Source: Fimbriimonadales bacterium (GTDB lineage Bacteria > Armatimonadota > Fimbriimonadia > Fimbriimonadales > GBS-DC). Taken from it: DNA of 64,000 bases. A program made the translations under genes and the position numbers. The stretch is taken from contig BPGO01000003.1 of NCBI GenBank assembly GCA_026003075.1, forward strand, positions 214,025 through 278,024, written 5' to 3'. Under the pieces are notes generated by a model, which saw only the letters and a list, made by a program, of their open reading frames with translations, was not told the DNA's origin and searched no databases. This document shows, in pieces, positions 39,056 to 48,103 of the stretch; within the stretch, counting starts at the first letter, position 1; every line of letters starts with the position of its first letter.

Positions 39056-40932
39056 AGCCCGTATGTTAGCAGGCGATACACTTCCACCCCGCGCTCCGCG
39101 AAGATCAACTGCAGTTTCCCGCGCTGAATCGCGTCATAGTAGAGGGCACGCCATGCCTCCGGCTCACCCTGCGGCGTGAACTGCCGATTGATAAGCAGGT
39201 ACTGATAGCCGTTCTTCTGCATCCAAGTGGCGAGGTCATCGCCCGTGCGCATCGTATCGTAAGGTATCAGCCGATGATGTCCCGCGTTGCCCCATAAATA
39301 GCGGCGATTCAGATAGTAGCCCCGCGTCTCGTCGAGCAGGATCACCCCCGAATCGGCAGGGGTTTGCGTGTTCAGGTACTGAATGGCGGGGTAGATCTGG
39401 AGCCGTCGGCTCAGGTAAGCGTCACGGTCGTGCAGCGCGAGCGGCAGCACAGGCAGGTAGACGCTTCCCATCAGCCAGAGCGTGAACCCTGCCTGCAGGA
39501 AGAGTATCGCGGCGTAGCCCGAACGCGCCCATGCCACTGCGCGATGCACCGCCGTAAGTCCCGCGCCCGCCAACACGGGCAGCACCAACAGCAGATAGCG
39601 TATCTGCTGCATCAGGTAAAACCAGCCCACGAAGTTAAGTAGCACAAAGCCCATCAAGAAACCCATGCCGGAAGTCCAGCCCCCCATCAGCCATAGGCTC
39701 GGCATCGCCAAGGCGCCCACGCCCAGCGACGGAAGCAGAAATACCCGTTCCCCCACCCGCGCACCGATTGGGTCGGCAAAGGGCGCCGGGGACGCCGCCA
39801 AGTTCCACGGCGCCAGCAACAGCATCGACGGCTCGCGCCCCATGCCGAACCTGAGTTGGTCGTTGCGATAGGCGTCCGCTTGCGCTTGGCTCCAGTTTTT
39901 GCCCCCGAAAATCTCATACGCGAACGGATACACGGGATTACCGGTCCAGAGGAAGTTGCGCAGGTACCACGGGCTGCCGATCGCCAGCGCGAGCAGCCCC
40001 GACAGGATGAGCGTGCGGATTGCCCGCGTTGCGTGCGCACGCCACAGCCACACAAGCCCAATCAGCCCCCACATACCCCACGCCAGCAGTGCTGTGTATT
40101 TCGTGGCGAGCGCGAATCCCATCATCCCGCCCGCCAACCAGAGCCAATCGCCCCTGTGTTCCCGCACGGCATGCGCCAGTGCGAACATCGCCAACGAAGC
40201 GTAAAGCGCGGTGGCTAAGTCGGCATACGCGCTAAACATCTGCCACAGGAACGCGGGCGCACCCAAGATGAGCGCCGCCGCCCACGCGCCCGAACCGCCC
40301 TGACGCTGCACGAACCCCGCTGCACCCAACGCCGCCAGCATCCCCATCGCCCAGTGCATGACCTTCGCCATCGGCTCCGAACCGTACCCCAGCCCCAACA
40401 GATACAGCATATCCTGCAGCGGTGGGAAGTAGCTCTGGTGCATAAACGGCAGTTCTACCATCCGCCCCGCTTGAAGATACCACTTCGGGAACGCCAGATG
40501 ATACGCTAAGGCATCCCACTCGTTGCCGTCAGGGGGCAGGAGACAGAGCGTCAGGCTCAGCAGCACCAGCAAAACCGCCCCCCCTGCAAGCGCGCCTTCC
40601 ACGATCCCGCGCGGGCGATGCAGTGCCTCCTTCCAATCCAACCAGCGCCATCGCTGGCTTCCGCCCAGTGCCAGCAGAATCGCCGCCGCCCCTAACGGCG
40701 CAAAGCGCACAAACTCCAGTCCTCCCAATGCCGCCAGTCCCGCCACCCCATACGCCAGAATACCCAGCCCCAGCGCGCCTCCGTATGCGACCTGTTCCAG
40801 CAAGTTCGGTGTCCAGCGACGCGCCACGCGCCCGCCCGATTCCGCCAGTATCCCGAACAGAATCAGCCCCAACAATAGCCCCAGCACGCGATAAGTGTAC
40901 CTGCCATAAAAGCCTGAGCTGCTTGGATGCAC
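39052..40932 (-). CDS. GT39/ArnT-like polytopic membrane glycosyltransferase
   Basis: 626 residues with about 13 membrane segments. The first large loop carries DGNEWDALAYHLAFPKWYLQAGRM, with acidic residues placed like the catalytic Asp of GT-C enzymes, and GSPWYLRNFLWTGNPVYPFAYEIFGG is a typical PMT_2/DUF2723-like segment. Such enzymes move sugars from polyprenyl phosphates to lipids or proteins outside the membrane. Donor and acceptor unknown. GTG start; no strong ribosome-binding site. Confidence 0.8.
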   Translation of the reverse strand: MHPSSSGFYGRYTYRVLGLLLGLILFGILAESGGRVARRWTPNLLEQVAYGGALGLGILAYGVAGLAALGGLEFVRFAPLGAAAILLALGGSQRWRWLDWKEALHRPRGIVEGALAGGAVLLVLLSLTLCLLPPDGNEWDALAYHLAFPKWYLQAGRMVELPFMHQSYFPPLQDMLYLLGLGYGSEPMAKVMHWAMGMLAALGAAGFVQRQGGSGAWAAALILGAPAFLWQMFSAYADLATALYASLAMFALAHAVREHRGDWLWLAGGMMGFALATKYTALLAWGMWGLIGLVWLWRAHATRAIRTLILSGLLALAIGSPWYLRNFLWTGNPVYPFAYEIFGGKNWSQAQADAYRNDQLRFGMGREPSMLLLAPWNLAASPAPFADPIGARVGERVFLLPSLGVGALAMPSLWLMGGWTSGMGFLMGFVLLNFVGWFYLMQQIRYLLLVLPVLAGAGLTAVHRAVAWARSGYAAILFLQAGFTLWLMGSVYLPVLPLALHDRDAYLSRRLQIYPAIQYLNTQTPADSGVILLDETRGYYLNRRYLWGNAGHHRLIPYDTMRTGDDLATWMQKNGYQYLLINRQFTPQGEPEAWRALYYDAIQRGKLQLIFAERGVEVYRLLTYGL

Positions 40933-41379
40933 TCAACCCCAGCCCCTTGCTCACCGCATGGGAGAACGGGTAGCGACGACAGGAACTATCATCGCACCAG
41001 TTGACCATTCCACACTGCGAGAAAGAGACAGACAAGCCCTGCGCTTTTGCAGATGAGAATCGGTTGCCCATGGCGTGGGTGGGGCGTTGTGGTCGGGGTG
41101 GGGTGGCGTCAGGCACTTTGTTGGTGGGGAATCGGTTGTATGGGTATCATGCGGGGTTGTTGAAGCGTTTGAAGGCGGGGGTGCGTCAGCAGGTGCGTTC
41201 GTCGGTTCAGGCGCACCGTCTACCCGACATAGTCTGCCGCAAGATACCGCAGGGATGAGTTTGTTGCCAGTGTGCTGTCATAAGGTTGGGAATCGTACCC
41301 GCTCAGACGAAGCCACACGAATCACCATGAAATTTAGGGCAAATTTCGCCCAATTTGCCCTTTTGGGGCGTTTAAAACC
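40933..41379. other. Intergenic region with degraded sequence
   Basis: No convincing gene. The first ~45 bp (CCCCAGCCCCTTGCTCACCG ... GGGAGAACGGG) look like a worn copy of the palindromic repeat inserted in fmt. From 41050 to 41230 the plus strand is strikingly G/T-rich and contains GAATCGGTTG twice, 72 bp apart and in one frame (reading ENRLPMAWVG and GNRLYGYHAG), perhaps a gene remnant. At 41336-41361 is the inverted repeat AGGGCAAAT / ATTTGCCCT followed by TTTT, a terminator or operator upstream of the next promoter. Confidence 0.4.
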
Positions 41380-41408
41380 TTGACATCTCCTGCAAAATAT
41401 GCTATAAT
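41380..41408 (+). promoter_or_regulatory. Consensus sigma-70 promoter of the PEP-CTERM gene
   Basis: A perfect TTGACA (41380-41385), exactly 17 nt, and a perfect TATAAT (41403-41408). The strongest promoter by sequence in the window; it predicts high expression of the secreted protein. A 5' leader of about 55 nt with AAAGGAGG follows. Confidence 0.85.
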
Positions 41409-41471
41409 TAACGTGCGCTGTGCTGGTTCGCCCCAGCGCAGTAGCCAAACACAGAAAGGAGGATGTCTTTG

Positions 41472-42152
41472 ATGCGATTGCACAAACTGGTATTGACGCT
41501 AACCGCTTCGGCGGTGATGATAGCGGCATACGCTGCAGGATGGGATGTCACAGCCATTAACAGTTCCGGCGTGTTGAACCCTGGTTCCGTTCTGACAAAT
41601 GTCCCTGTGAATATCAACGGCACGACCGTCAATGCTCCAGCGACCGTGAATGTATTGACTACGCCTCAGGTCACTTTCCTGACCAATGCCGGGAATCCAG
41701 CGCCCATCTTGGTAGGGAACGGCACGAGCTATACCAACGGTACCTTCACCGGCGTCTATGAAGTGAAAAGCATGGGCGGCGGTGCTTTGACGGGATTCAA
41801 CTTCGTGCTCAGTGGGTTCGTGTTTGAGTACGGTCAGATTATTTTCTTCAAGAAAGTGGTCGACTACAACACGAGCGAAGTACTCTTCACGGGCAGCTGG
41901 ACATGGAGCGGCAGCGCCTACGGCGGTACTGATGGCCCAGTTTCGCTGAACCAGTCGTTCAGCTTGTCCAGCCCCTCAAGTCATTTCTTGGTGTTTGAGG
42001 TCGCGATTTTGCATATCGATGGCGCGCCTGCGCCAGGCACTTCGACCGCCAGCTTGCAGTTGATTGAGCAGGATTGGGTGCCTGAGCCGGCGAGCCTGAT
42101 TGCCTTGGCGACGGGCTTGGGCGCGCTGGTGCTACGCCGACGCAAGCAATAA
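41472..42152 (+). CDS. PEP-CTERM sorting domain protein
   Basis: 226 residues: signal peptide (LHKLVLTLTASAVMIAAYAAG), a beta-rich Asn/Thr/Gly-rich body, and the C-terminal sorting tag VPEPASLIALATGLGALVLRRRKQ (PEP motif, hydrophobic helix, basic tail), recognised by exosortase-type systems that anchor or secrete such proteins. No exosortase gene lies in the window. ATG 41472 is used because GGAGG is 9 nt upstream; the track ATG at 41463 abuts it. Function of the body unknown. Confidence 0.9.
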   Translation: MRLHKLVLTLTASAVMIAAYAAGWDVTAINSSGVLNPGSVLTNVPVNINGTTVNAPATVNVLTTPQVTFLTNAGNPAPILVGNGTSYTNGTFTGVYEVKSMGGGALTGFNFVLSGFVFEYGQIIFFKKVVDYNTSEVLFTGSWTWSGSAYGGTDGPVSLNQSFSLSSPSSHFLVFEVAILHIDGAPAPGTSTASLQLIEQDWVPEPASLIALATGLGALVLRRRKQ

Positions 42153-42181
42153 CCCCTTTCCTTTCCGGGCGTAACAGAATA

Positions 42182-42215
42182 GGGCTGAGGGATATCCCTC
42201 AGCCCATTTTTCATT
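42182..42215. terminator. Intrinsic terminator
   Basis: A 24-nt perfect palindrome (GGGCTGAGGGAT / ATCCCTCAGCCC) followed by ATTTTTCATTTT. It ends the PEP-CTERM transcript and, lying just beyond the ispG stop, could serve the minus strand as well. Confidence 0.9.
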
Positions 42216-42231
42216 TTGGAAATACACCTTC

Positions 42232-43446
42232 TTACTCGGGGTCGCGCCACACGCCGTCCGCTTTGAGGAGCGCAATCAGCTCTTCCACGCCGCGCTCGGC
42301 GGGGATGTCGTTCTTGACGAGCTGTCCTTTTCGGTAGAGCGCGATTTTGCCGCCGCCGCGCCCCACATAGCCATAGTCGGCGTCTGCCATCTCGCCCGGG
42401 CCGTTGACGATACAGCCCATCACGGCGATATCCAACCCCACCAAGTGCTTTGTTGCCTCACGCACCTGATTCAGCACAGTTGGTAGGTCAAACTTTGTGC
42501 GTCCGCAGGAAGGGCAGGCGATATACTCCACTTTCGTTTTGCGCAAGCCCAACGCCTGCAGAATATCATAGCATACTTCGATTTCATTCACGGGGTCTTC
42601 CGCGAGCGAGACGCGAATCGTGTCGCCGATGCCCTCCGCCAGCAGGGTTCCGATACCGATAGCACTTTTGATTCGGGCGTATGCGCCGTCGCCTGCCTCC
42701 GTGACGCCCAAGTGAAGCGGATAGTCCATTCCCTCTTCGTCCATGCGTTTCACCATCAGGCGATTGGCAGAGAGCATGATCGGCACACGACTTGCCTTGA
42801 GCGAGATGACGAGGTTCTTGAACCCGTGCGCTTCGCAGATTTTGAGGTACTCCATCGCCGACTCGACCATGCCGACCGGCGAGTCGCCGTACATGACTTT
42901 GATTCGTTCCGAGAGGCTGCCGTGATTGACACCGATGCGCATCGCCAGCCCACGCTCTTTGCAGGCTTTGATTACGGGCAGAAACGCCTGTTCGATCGCT
43001 TCCAGCTCCTGCTGGATTTCGGCAGGCGTATAGTCGGTGCGGGTGGGGTCGGGCTTGCGGAAGACGAACAGTCCGGGATTGATACGCACTTTGTCGACAT
43101 GCTTGGTGCATTCGAGGGCAATCTCCATCCCCTGATGATGCACATCCGCGACGAGCGGGATGTTGCCGTAGCCTCGTTTTTGGAGTTCCTTGCGGATTTC
43201 GCCGAGGTTTTGCGCCTCGCGTAGGTTCGGTGCGGTGACGCGCACAATCTCACAGCCTGCTTCGTAGAGTTGGATAATCTGCTCCACCGCCGCAGGGGTG
43301 TTCATGGTTTCGGCGGTAATCATCGATTGCACGCGAATGGGATTATTACCCCCAATGCCGATGTCGCCTACTTTGACCTCACGGGTGCGGCGGCGGGGCT
43401 TACTCATCGGCAGCTGGACAGCTGCCAGCGGAACGAACGCACTCAT
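42232..43446 (-). CDS. ispG: 4-hydroxy-3-methylbut-2-enyl diphosphate synthase (IspG/GcpE)
   Basis: 404 residues. TIM-barrel motifs [35 protein letters not shown] and the C-terminal iron-sulfur domain with [11 protein letters not shown] and [21 protein letters not shown], whose three cysteines bind the 4Fe-4S cluster. It catalyses the sixth step of the MEP isoprenoid pathway. TACAAT at 43456-43461 ends 9 nt before the ATG at 43446, so the first ATG is probably used on a leaderless mRNA. Confidence 0.97.
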   Translation of the reverse strand: MSAFVPLAAVQLPMSKPRRRTREVKVGDIGIGGNNPIRVQSMITAETMNTPAAVEQIIQLYEAGCEIVRVTAPNLREAQNLGEIRKELQKRGYGNIPLVADVHHQGMEIALECTKHVDKVRINPGLFVFRKPDPTRTDYTPAEIQQELEAIEQAFLPVIKACKERGLAMRIGVNHGSLSERIKVMYGDSPVGMVESAMEYLKICEAHGFKNLVISLKASRVPIMLSANRLMVKRMDEEGMDYPLHLGVTEAGDGAYARIKSAIGIGTLLAEGIGDTIRVSLAEDPVNEIEVCYDILQALGLRKTKVEYIACPSCGRTKFDLPTVLNQVREATKHLVGLDIAVMGCIVNGPGEMADADYGYVGRGGGKIALYRKGQLVKNDIPAERGVEELIALLKADGVWRDPE

Positions 43447-43455
43447 AGTGGGTTA

Positions 43456-43461
43456 ATTGTA
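43456..43461 (-). promoter_or_regulatory. -10 element, probable leaderless promoter of ispG
   Basis: Minus-strand TACAAT, 9 nt, then the ispG ATG at 43446. No Shine-Dalgarno. Confidence 0.5.
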
Positions 43462-43474
43462 CCCGCCTGCAGGT

Positions 43475-44020
43475 TCAAAGGATTTCCCGTAAGTAGTCTG
43501 CGTAGCGATAGAGTGCGCTGCGGGCGCGTTCCAGTCGCCCGATCAGGTTGCCCTGGTCGTAGCGCAGAATCTCCTCGATAGTTTCGGCGGCGAACAGGGC
43601 TTCCATCGCGTCGGTGGGACGCCCCGCTACCCGCATGCCGAACTCGGAGTCGGAGGGGTCGCAGTTCATATGCCCTGTAAGGTAGGGTTTAATCTGGGGA
43701 TAGGCGCGTAGAAGCCAGCGTCGGAGCGCGGTGTACCGCTCCTGAAATGGTGCGCCCTCACCCGCAAATGCCGCATCGCAAATCAGCTCTGCCAGCTGTT
43801 CAAATCGATCGTAGTATTCTGCCAGTAGCACGCGCTGCTCCTCGACAGGAAACTCAACGCTTTTGCCCCGCCAGTGCCGAATCTGCTCTCGCGCTGTCTC
43901 CGGCAGCGATTTCAGAACAGCAGTAGCGCGGATCAACCCGACTCGGAGAGCCGTTTGCACCTTAAAGCACCTTTCCCCAATGCCTTGCGCGAAAGCGCGC
44001 GCCCAAACGATGATTCCCAT
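43475..44020 (-). CDS. Helical protein of unknown function
   Basis: 181 residues, no family recognised. Mostly alpha-helical with segments such as EEQRVLLAEYYDRFEQLAELICDAAF and ALRRWLLRAYPQIKPYL. No signal peptide or membrane span is certain. The ATG follows the DUF1844 stop with no gap and uses the GGAGG at its end, so the two genes are co-transcribed from the promoter at 44331. Confidence 0.65.
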   Translation of the reverse strand: MGIIVWARAFAQGIGERCFKVQTALRVGLIRATAVLKSLPETAREQIRHWRGKSVEFPVEEQRVLLAEYYDRFEQLAELICDAAFAGEGAPFQERYTALRRWLLRAYPQIKPYLTGHMNCDPSDSEFGMRVAGRPTDAMEALFAAETIEEILRYDQGNLIGRLERARSALYRYADYLREIL

Positions 44021-44308
44021 TTATGCCTCCGTGCGCGATTCGTTTTGCTGCATCAGAAAGTTCAATTTCAGGTCGCGGAGCTGCCGCTCATACTCCCGTT
44101 GCACTTCTGGTTCGAGGTGCGGCTTGAGTTTTCCTGCCAGAAAGTCGGCGCAATCGATGGCAATTTGCGCCTCCTCCAGCGCGACCTGCGTCTTTCCTGT
44201 AGCAGGGTCGGGTAGGAAGCCCATCCACTGCCACGCGCCTGCGATATACAAATCCAGAGTATAGCGCAGCAAGGTGTACACATCCGTGCGTTGAGCCGAC
44301 TGTTCCAT
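44021..44308 (-). CDS. DUF1844 domain protein
   Basis: 95 residues. The pattern VYTLLRYTLDLYIAGAWQWMGFLPDPATGKTQVALEEAQIAIDCADFLAGKLKPHL ... LRDLKLNFL matches DUF1844, a small conserved family of unknown role with the 'W-x-G-x-x-PDPATG' turn. The start is ATG 44308 with GGAGGCGGGAGT upstream; the ORF-track version (277 residues) extends across the promoter and is wrong. Confidence 0.88.
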   Translation of the reverse strand: MEQSAQRTDVYTLLRYTLDLYIAGAWQWMGFLPDPATGKTQVALEEAQIAIDCADFLAGKLKPHLEPEVQREYERQLRDLKLNFLMQQNESRTEA

Positions 44309-44330
44309 ACTCCCGCCTCCTTTGCACGGG

Positions 44331-44336
44331 ATTATA
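44331..44336 (-). promoter_or_regulatory. -10 element for the DUF1844 operon
   Basis: Perfect minus-strand TATAAT, 22 nt before ATG 44308. The -35 position (about 44354-44359) falls within the CRP-like site, so binding there would affect this promoter. Confidence 0.6.
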
Positions 44337-44351
44337 CCACGAAACCCGCCA

Positions 44352-44369
44352 CTGTGATTCCAATCACAG
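44352..44369. promoter_or_regulatory. CRP/FNR-type operator
   Basis: CTGTGATTCCAATCACAG contains TGTGA-N6-TCACA exactly and is palindromic apart from the two central bases. It lies between the divergent DUF1844 and fasciclin genes, with a Crp/Fnr gene next door (44900-45589). For fasciclin its centre is about 32 bp upstream of the -10 (TACTAT, 44393-44398), close to a class II activator position. Confidence 0.8.
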
Positions 44370-44440
44370 AAAATGCAGAGGTCAGAAGGGGATACTATAG
44401 GCGCGTGACGACACGCACACACTAAGACAGGAGGTTCACT

Positions 44441-44842
44441 ATGCCAACGATTGTGGATATTGCGGTTCAGGCAGGTTTGTTCAATACGCTCGTTCAAGCC
44501 GTTCAGGCGGCGGGTCTGGTCGAGACGCTCAGCAGTGAGGGGCCGTTTACAGTATTTGCTCCGACTGACGAGGCGTTCGCCCAGATACCCCAGGACACGC
44601 TGCAAGCCGTGTTGGCGGATAAAGAGAAACTGACGGCGATTCTGACCTACCATGTGGCGCCGGGCAAACTGATGGCAGCGGATGTCGTGCGCAGCAGCCA
44701 GATCCCGACCGTTCAGGGTCAGAGCCTCACGGTCAACACGGAAGGCGGCGTGAAGGTGGATGACGCGAATGTAATCCAGACCGATATCGAGGCGGATAAC
44801 GGCGTCATCCATGTGATTGACACGGTTCTCGTGCCCAAGTAA
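44441..44842 (+). CDS. Fasciclin (FAS1) domain protein
   Basis: 133 residues, a single FAS1 domain: [58 protein letters not shown] and [14 protein letters not shown] (H1, H2 and YH motifs). FAS1 domains are adhesive and usually secreted, but no signal peptide is visible here, so it may be cytoplasmic or leave by another route. A TACTAT -10 and GGAGG precede the ATG. It is probably controlled by the Crp-like regulator through the operator at 44352. Confidence 0.95.
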   Translation: MPTIVDIAVQAGLFNTLVQAVQAAGLVETLSSEGPFTVFAPTDEAFAQIPQDTLQAVLADKEKLTAILTYHVAPGKLMAADVVRSSQIPTVQGQSLTVNTEGGVKVDDANVIQTDIEADNGVIHVIDTVLVPK

Positions 44843-44867
44843 GCAACCGATCACCTCGCAACTCGCA

Positions 44868-44901
44868 GGGTGGAGAGGAGTCTCTCTCCACCCGTTTTTT
44901 T
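44868..44901 (+). terminator. Intrinsic terminator of the fasciclin gene
   Basis: Stem GGGTGGAGAG / CTCTCCACCC with a 6-nt loop, followed by G and seven T residues. It overlaps the start of the convergent regulator's 3' end. Confidence 0.9.
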
Positions 44902-45589
44902 AGGCGGCGAAGTCGAGCTGATTGGTCATGATTTGGAACGGGCGGAGGTCTTTGAGGACGACCGACTTACGGTTCGTAGCGAGCCAGCCTTTGCGTACCC
45001 AACGCCCCAGCGTGCGGCTTACCGCTTCGCGACTGGCGCCCACATAGTCAGCAATCTCTTGGTGAGTGAGGTGAATTTCGATGCCGTCTTCGGTCTGTTC
45101 GCCGATGGTTCGCGCCAGCCCCAACAGAGCGTGCGCCACGCGCTGGCTCAACTTGAGCCGACTGATATGGAACACGCGCTCTTCGGACTGACGGATCCGC
45201 TCGGCTAAGTTGCGCAGCAGCGCCAGCGCGAAGTCGGGATGCTCCTTGAGTAGCCGCTCGAACTGGTCGGCAGAGAGGTAGCGTACCTCCGTAGGCTCTA
45301 ACGCTTCCACCGTAGCGCGCACCCAGTGCCCGGTGAGAATCGTCGTTTCACCGAACGAGTCGCCTTCCCCCAGAATCGCGTAGGTGAGAGCGCTGCCGTC
45401 GGGCGCAATCGTGTAGACCTTCATCAGCCCTTTCTCCACAACCCACCAGCCGCCCGGTTCGCGTCCTAACTCCAAACGATCGCCCGGATTGTAATGCACA
45501 GAAAGCATACGGCTTAGAATTTCATGTTTCTCGTCTTCGCTAAGCCACTGAAATGGGCTGGTTTTCACCAGCGCCCACTTGATCGTCAT
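44900..45589 (-). CDS. Crp/Fnr family transcriptional regulator
   Basis: 229 residues. The cyclic-nucleotide-binding-like beta roll covers residues ~20-120 (VHYNPGDRLELGREPGGWWVVEKGLMKVYTI, LGEGDSFGETTIL), then the dimer helix and a winged helix with LTHQEIADYVGASREAVSRTLGRW. The recognition helix SREAVSR aligns with E. coli CRP SRETVGR, keeping the Arg, Glu and Arg that read TGTGA. The FGE phosphate-binding motif is present, but RS/T for cAMP is not clear, so the ligand is uncertain. No FNR-type cysteines. Confidence 0.93.
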   Translation of the reverse strand: MTIKWALVKTSPFQWLSEDEKHEILSRMLSVHYNPGDRLELGREPGGWWVVEKGLMKVYTIAPDGSALTYAILGEGDSFGETTILTGHWVRATVEALEPTEVRYLSADQFERLLKEHPDFALALLRNLAERIRQSEERVFHISRLKLSQRVAHALLGLARTIGEQTEDGIEIHLTHQEIADYVGASREAVSRTLGRWVRKGWLATNRKSVVLKDLRPFQIMTNQLDFAA

Positions 45590-45700
45590 ACCAAGTTCAC
45601 CTCGCTCGTGGAGTATGCCTTACGCATGCGAGGAGATACCGCATTGAGTCGGCACGCAAGGCAACACCAGTATACCCGACGGGGTCTACTGAACTCATGG

Positions 45701-45706
45701 TATAAT
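45701..45706 (+). promoter_or_regulatory. -10 element upstream of the DUF1611 gene
   Basis: Perfect TATAAT, 9 nt before an ATG at 45716 that opens the ten-codon frame MTNTLSEAAG, which may be a leader peptide or the true N-terminus if a base is missing near 45743. Confidence 0.5.
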
Positions 45707-45756
45707 CGCGCCGTTATGACGAACACACTATCGGAGGCGGCAGGCTAATACCAGTT

Positions 45757-46843
45757 TTGGCGCGGCGACCGAAAATCGTCGCGCCTTATGAAAAGACGGC
45801 GATGCTTCAACCGGAACACCGACTCGCGATTTTGATGCACGAGGGGATTCGCGGCAAGTTCGGCAAGACAGGGCTGGGCTTGCTGCGTTATAGCAACAAC
45901 CCCATCGTGGCGGTGATCGACCGCGAGTGTGCAGGGCAGTCGCTGCGCGAGCTGACAGGTATCGAGCGCGAGGCGCCCATCGTGGCGTCCGTGCAGGAGG
46001 CGATGGCATACCGTCCGGATGTGTTGGTCATCGGGATTGCTCCTCCTGGAGGGCGCGCTACCGCCAGATCTGTGGCGGGAGGTGCGCACCGCCGTACTGG
46101 CAGGGCTGAACCTGGTGAACGGCTTGCACGCCCCGCTTGCCAAGCATCCCGACCTGGAGCCGTTCCTGCACAGTTGCCAGTGGATTTGGGATGTGCGCAA
46201 GGAGCCGCCCGGCTTGGGAGTCGGTTCAGGCAAGGCACGCCACCTCCCCTGCAAGCGCGTGCTGACCGTCGGCACCGACATGGCAGTCGGCAAGATGACC
46301 GTGAGTTTGGAGATGCATCGCGCCTGCCTGCAACAGGGTATCCGTTCGCGTTTCCTGGCGACGGGGCAAACCGGGATTATGATTGAAGGCAGTGGCGTGC
46401 CGCTCGACGCCGTGCGCGTGGATTTCGCGTCGGGCGCAGTCGAAAAGTTCGTATGCGAACTGGCGGAAGATGCTGAGATAATCCACATTGAGGGGCAGGG
46501 CGCGCTGACCAACCCCGCCTCTACGGCGACGCTGCCCCTGCTGCGCGGGGCACAGCCGACCCACCTGATTTTAGTCCATCGCGCGGGGCAGAGCCATATC
46601 CGCACCTTCCCCGATGTGCCTATTCCCCCCTTGCCTGAAGTGATTCGTATTTACGAAGAAGTGGCCGCAATGGGCGGCGCGTTTTATCCCTCGAAAGTAG
46701 TCGCTGTCGCGCTCAACACGGCGCACCTGAGCGAGTCCGAGGCGCGAGAGGCAATTCAGCAGGTGGAAGCCGAAACAAAATTGCCCTGCACCGACCCTGT
46801 ACGGTTCGGCGCAGGGCAGCTATTACATGCGATAAATGGGTAG
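45757..46843 (+). CDS. DUF1611 family protein (DgcN-like), frameshifted
   Basis: Two ORFs form one protein. The first gives MLQPEHRLAILMHEGIRGKFGKTGLGLLRYSNNPIVAVIDRECAG ... VLVIGIAPPGG; the second continues ALPPDLWREVRTAVLAGLNLVNGLHAPL, the P-loop-like TVGTDMAVGKMTVSLEMHRA and HIEGQGALTNPAS. Removing one base near 46052-46054 (GGAGGGC to GGAGGC) joins them perfectly. Both halves are well conserved, so a sequencing error or a very recent mutation is likely. The family includes an N-acetyltransferase in D-glutamate metabolism. Start uncertain: TTG 45757 or ATG 45802. Confidence 0.8.
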
Positions 46844-46855
46844 GAGTGCAAAGAC

Positions 46856-47173
46856 TTACAGGTGCTTCGCGATTTTTTGCTCAATCGCGGCTTTGGGCAA
46901 CGCGCCCACGATCTGCTCCACAACTTGACCGTTTTTGAACAGCAACAGCGTCGGGATGCTCATAATGCCGTACTGCATCGCCAGATGTTGCTCCTGATCC
47001 ACATCCACTTTGAACACTTTCAGTTTGCCTTCATACTGTTTCGCCAGCTCCTCCACAATCGGCGCGATGAGGCGGCACGGACCGCACCAGACCGCCCAGA
47101 AGTCCACAAGCACGGGGATCGGCGAGTTGAGAACTTCCGTTTGCCATTCGCTCTGAGTGATAGCCTTCGCCAT
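46856..47173 (-). CDS. trxA: Thioredoxin
   Basis: 105 residues, single thioredoxin fold with active site FWAVWCGPCRLIAPIVEELA and the cis-proline region MSIPTLLLFKNGQVV. Disulfide reductant for ribonucleotide reductase and other proteins. The second ATG (47173) is used, 8 nt after GGAGG. TATACT at 47203-47208 is a likely -10. It converges on the DUF1611 gene. Confidence 0.97.
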   Translation of the reverse strand: MAKAITQSEWQTEVLNSPIPVLVDFWAVWCGPCRLIAPIVEELAKQYEGKLKVFKVDVDQEQHLAMQYGIMSIPTLLLFKNGQVVEQIVGALPKAAIEQKIAKHL

Positions 47174-47210
47174 AAGCATAGCCTCCTTAGATAAGGTAGT
47201 TTAGTATACC

Positions 47211-48050
47211 CTATAGGCTGGTTGAGCGCAACGCTGCTTCCAGCGCGGTAGCAGCGTCGGTGCGTTCATCGCGATATTTCACGATAATGGGGGTGTAGAG
47301 ATGGACGCCATACTGTTGCGCGAACGCTCCCGACGCAGGTCGGCTGCCCGCGACCACCACTGCGTTTTCGGGCACGATCAGGGGCAGTTCGCCTTCGGCG
47401 CGGATGACTCGCTCGTTTACAAGGTCGTAAAGCGGCGTGGAGCGCGTCAGGATAACCCCCGCCCCAATCACCGCACGCCTTTTGACCACTGTGCCTTCGA
47501 ACACACCCGAGCAACCGCCAATCAGCACATCGTCTTCGATAATCACGGGAAGCGCCCCCACAGGCTCCAGCACACCGCCAATCTGACAGCCTGCGCTCAG
47601 GTGCACCCGCGCGCCAATCTGGGCGCAGGAGCCGACCAGCACATGGGAGTCCAGCATCGTGTTCTCGCCCACATAGGCTCCCACATTCACATAGGTTGGG
47701 GGCATCACCACCACGCCTGCCCGCAGGCATGCGCCGCGCCGCACACTGGTTCCCCCAGGCACGATCCGCACACCGTCGGTTAGGGCAAACGCACGCGGCG
47801 GATACAGATGCCGATCCAGAAACTCCACCCCGCCCCAAGGCATCGGTACTAACTTGCCCAGCCGAAAGCCGAGCAGGATCCCTTGCTTGACCCACGCATT
47901 CACGCGCCACCCTGTTGGGCTGTGGGGGTCAGGCTCTGCGGCGCGCGCAACGCCGTGCTCTAACGCCTCAAGAAGCTCGTCAATCAGCGATTCGGTCGCC
48001 TCGCCAGTGGCGTAGGCGTGCGCGATTCTGTGTGCTAAGCTGCTGTGCAT
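47211..48050 (-). CDS. dapD: 2,3,4,5-tetrahydropyridine-2,6-dicarboxylate N-succinyltransferase
   Basis: 279 residues. The left-handed beta-helix (hexapeptide repeats [51 protein letters not shown]) and [35 protein letters not shown] are hallmarks of DapD, which succinylates tetrahydrodipicolinate in lysine and diaminopimelate synthesis. Other dap genes are not nearby. Confidence 0.95.
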   Translation of the reverse strand: MHSSLAHRIAHAYATGEATESLIDELLEALEHGVARAAEPDPHSPTGWRVNAWVKQGILLGFRLGKLVPMPWGGVEFLDRHLYPPRAFALTDGVRIVPGGTSVRRGACLRAGVVVMPPTYVNVGAYVGENTMLDSHVLVGSCAQIGARVHLSAGCQIGGVLEPVGALPVIIEDDVLIGGCSGVFEGTVVKRRAVIGAGVILTRSTPLYDLVNERVIRAEGELPLIVPENAVVVAGSRPASGAFAQQYGVHLYTPIIVKYRDERTDAATALEAALRSTSL

Positions 48051-48103
48051 ATGCGTAGAGATTCGACACGCAGTGCAGAATCCTATTCCGCCGCCTCACG
48101 ACG

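Noticed and set aside
41001-41383. ORFs of 85 and 102 residues in the gap before the PEP-CTERM gene
   Set aside because: Composition is strongly skewed (G/T-rich), there is no ribosome-binding site, the frames overlap each other and the promoter, and no family is recognised.
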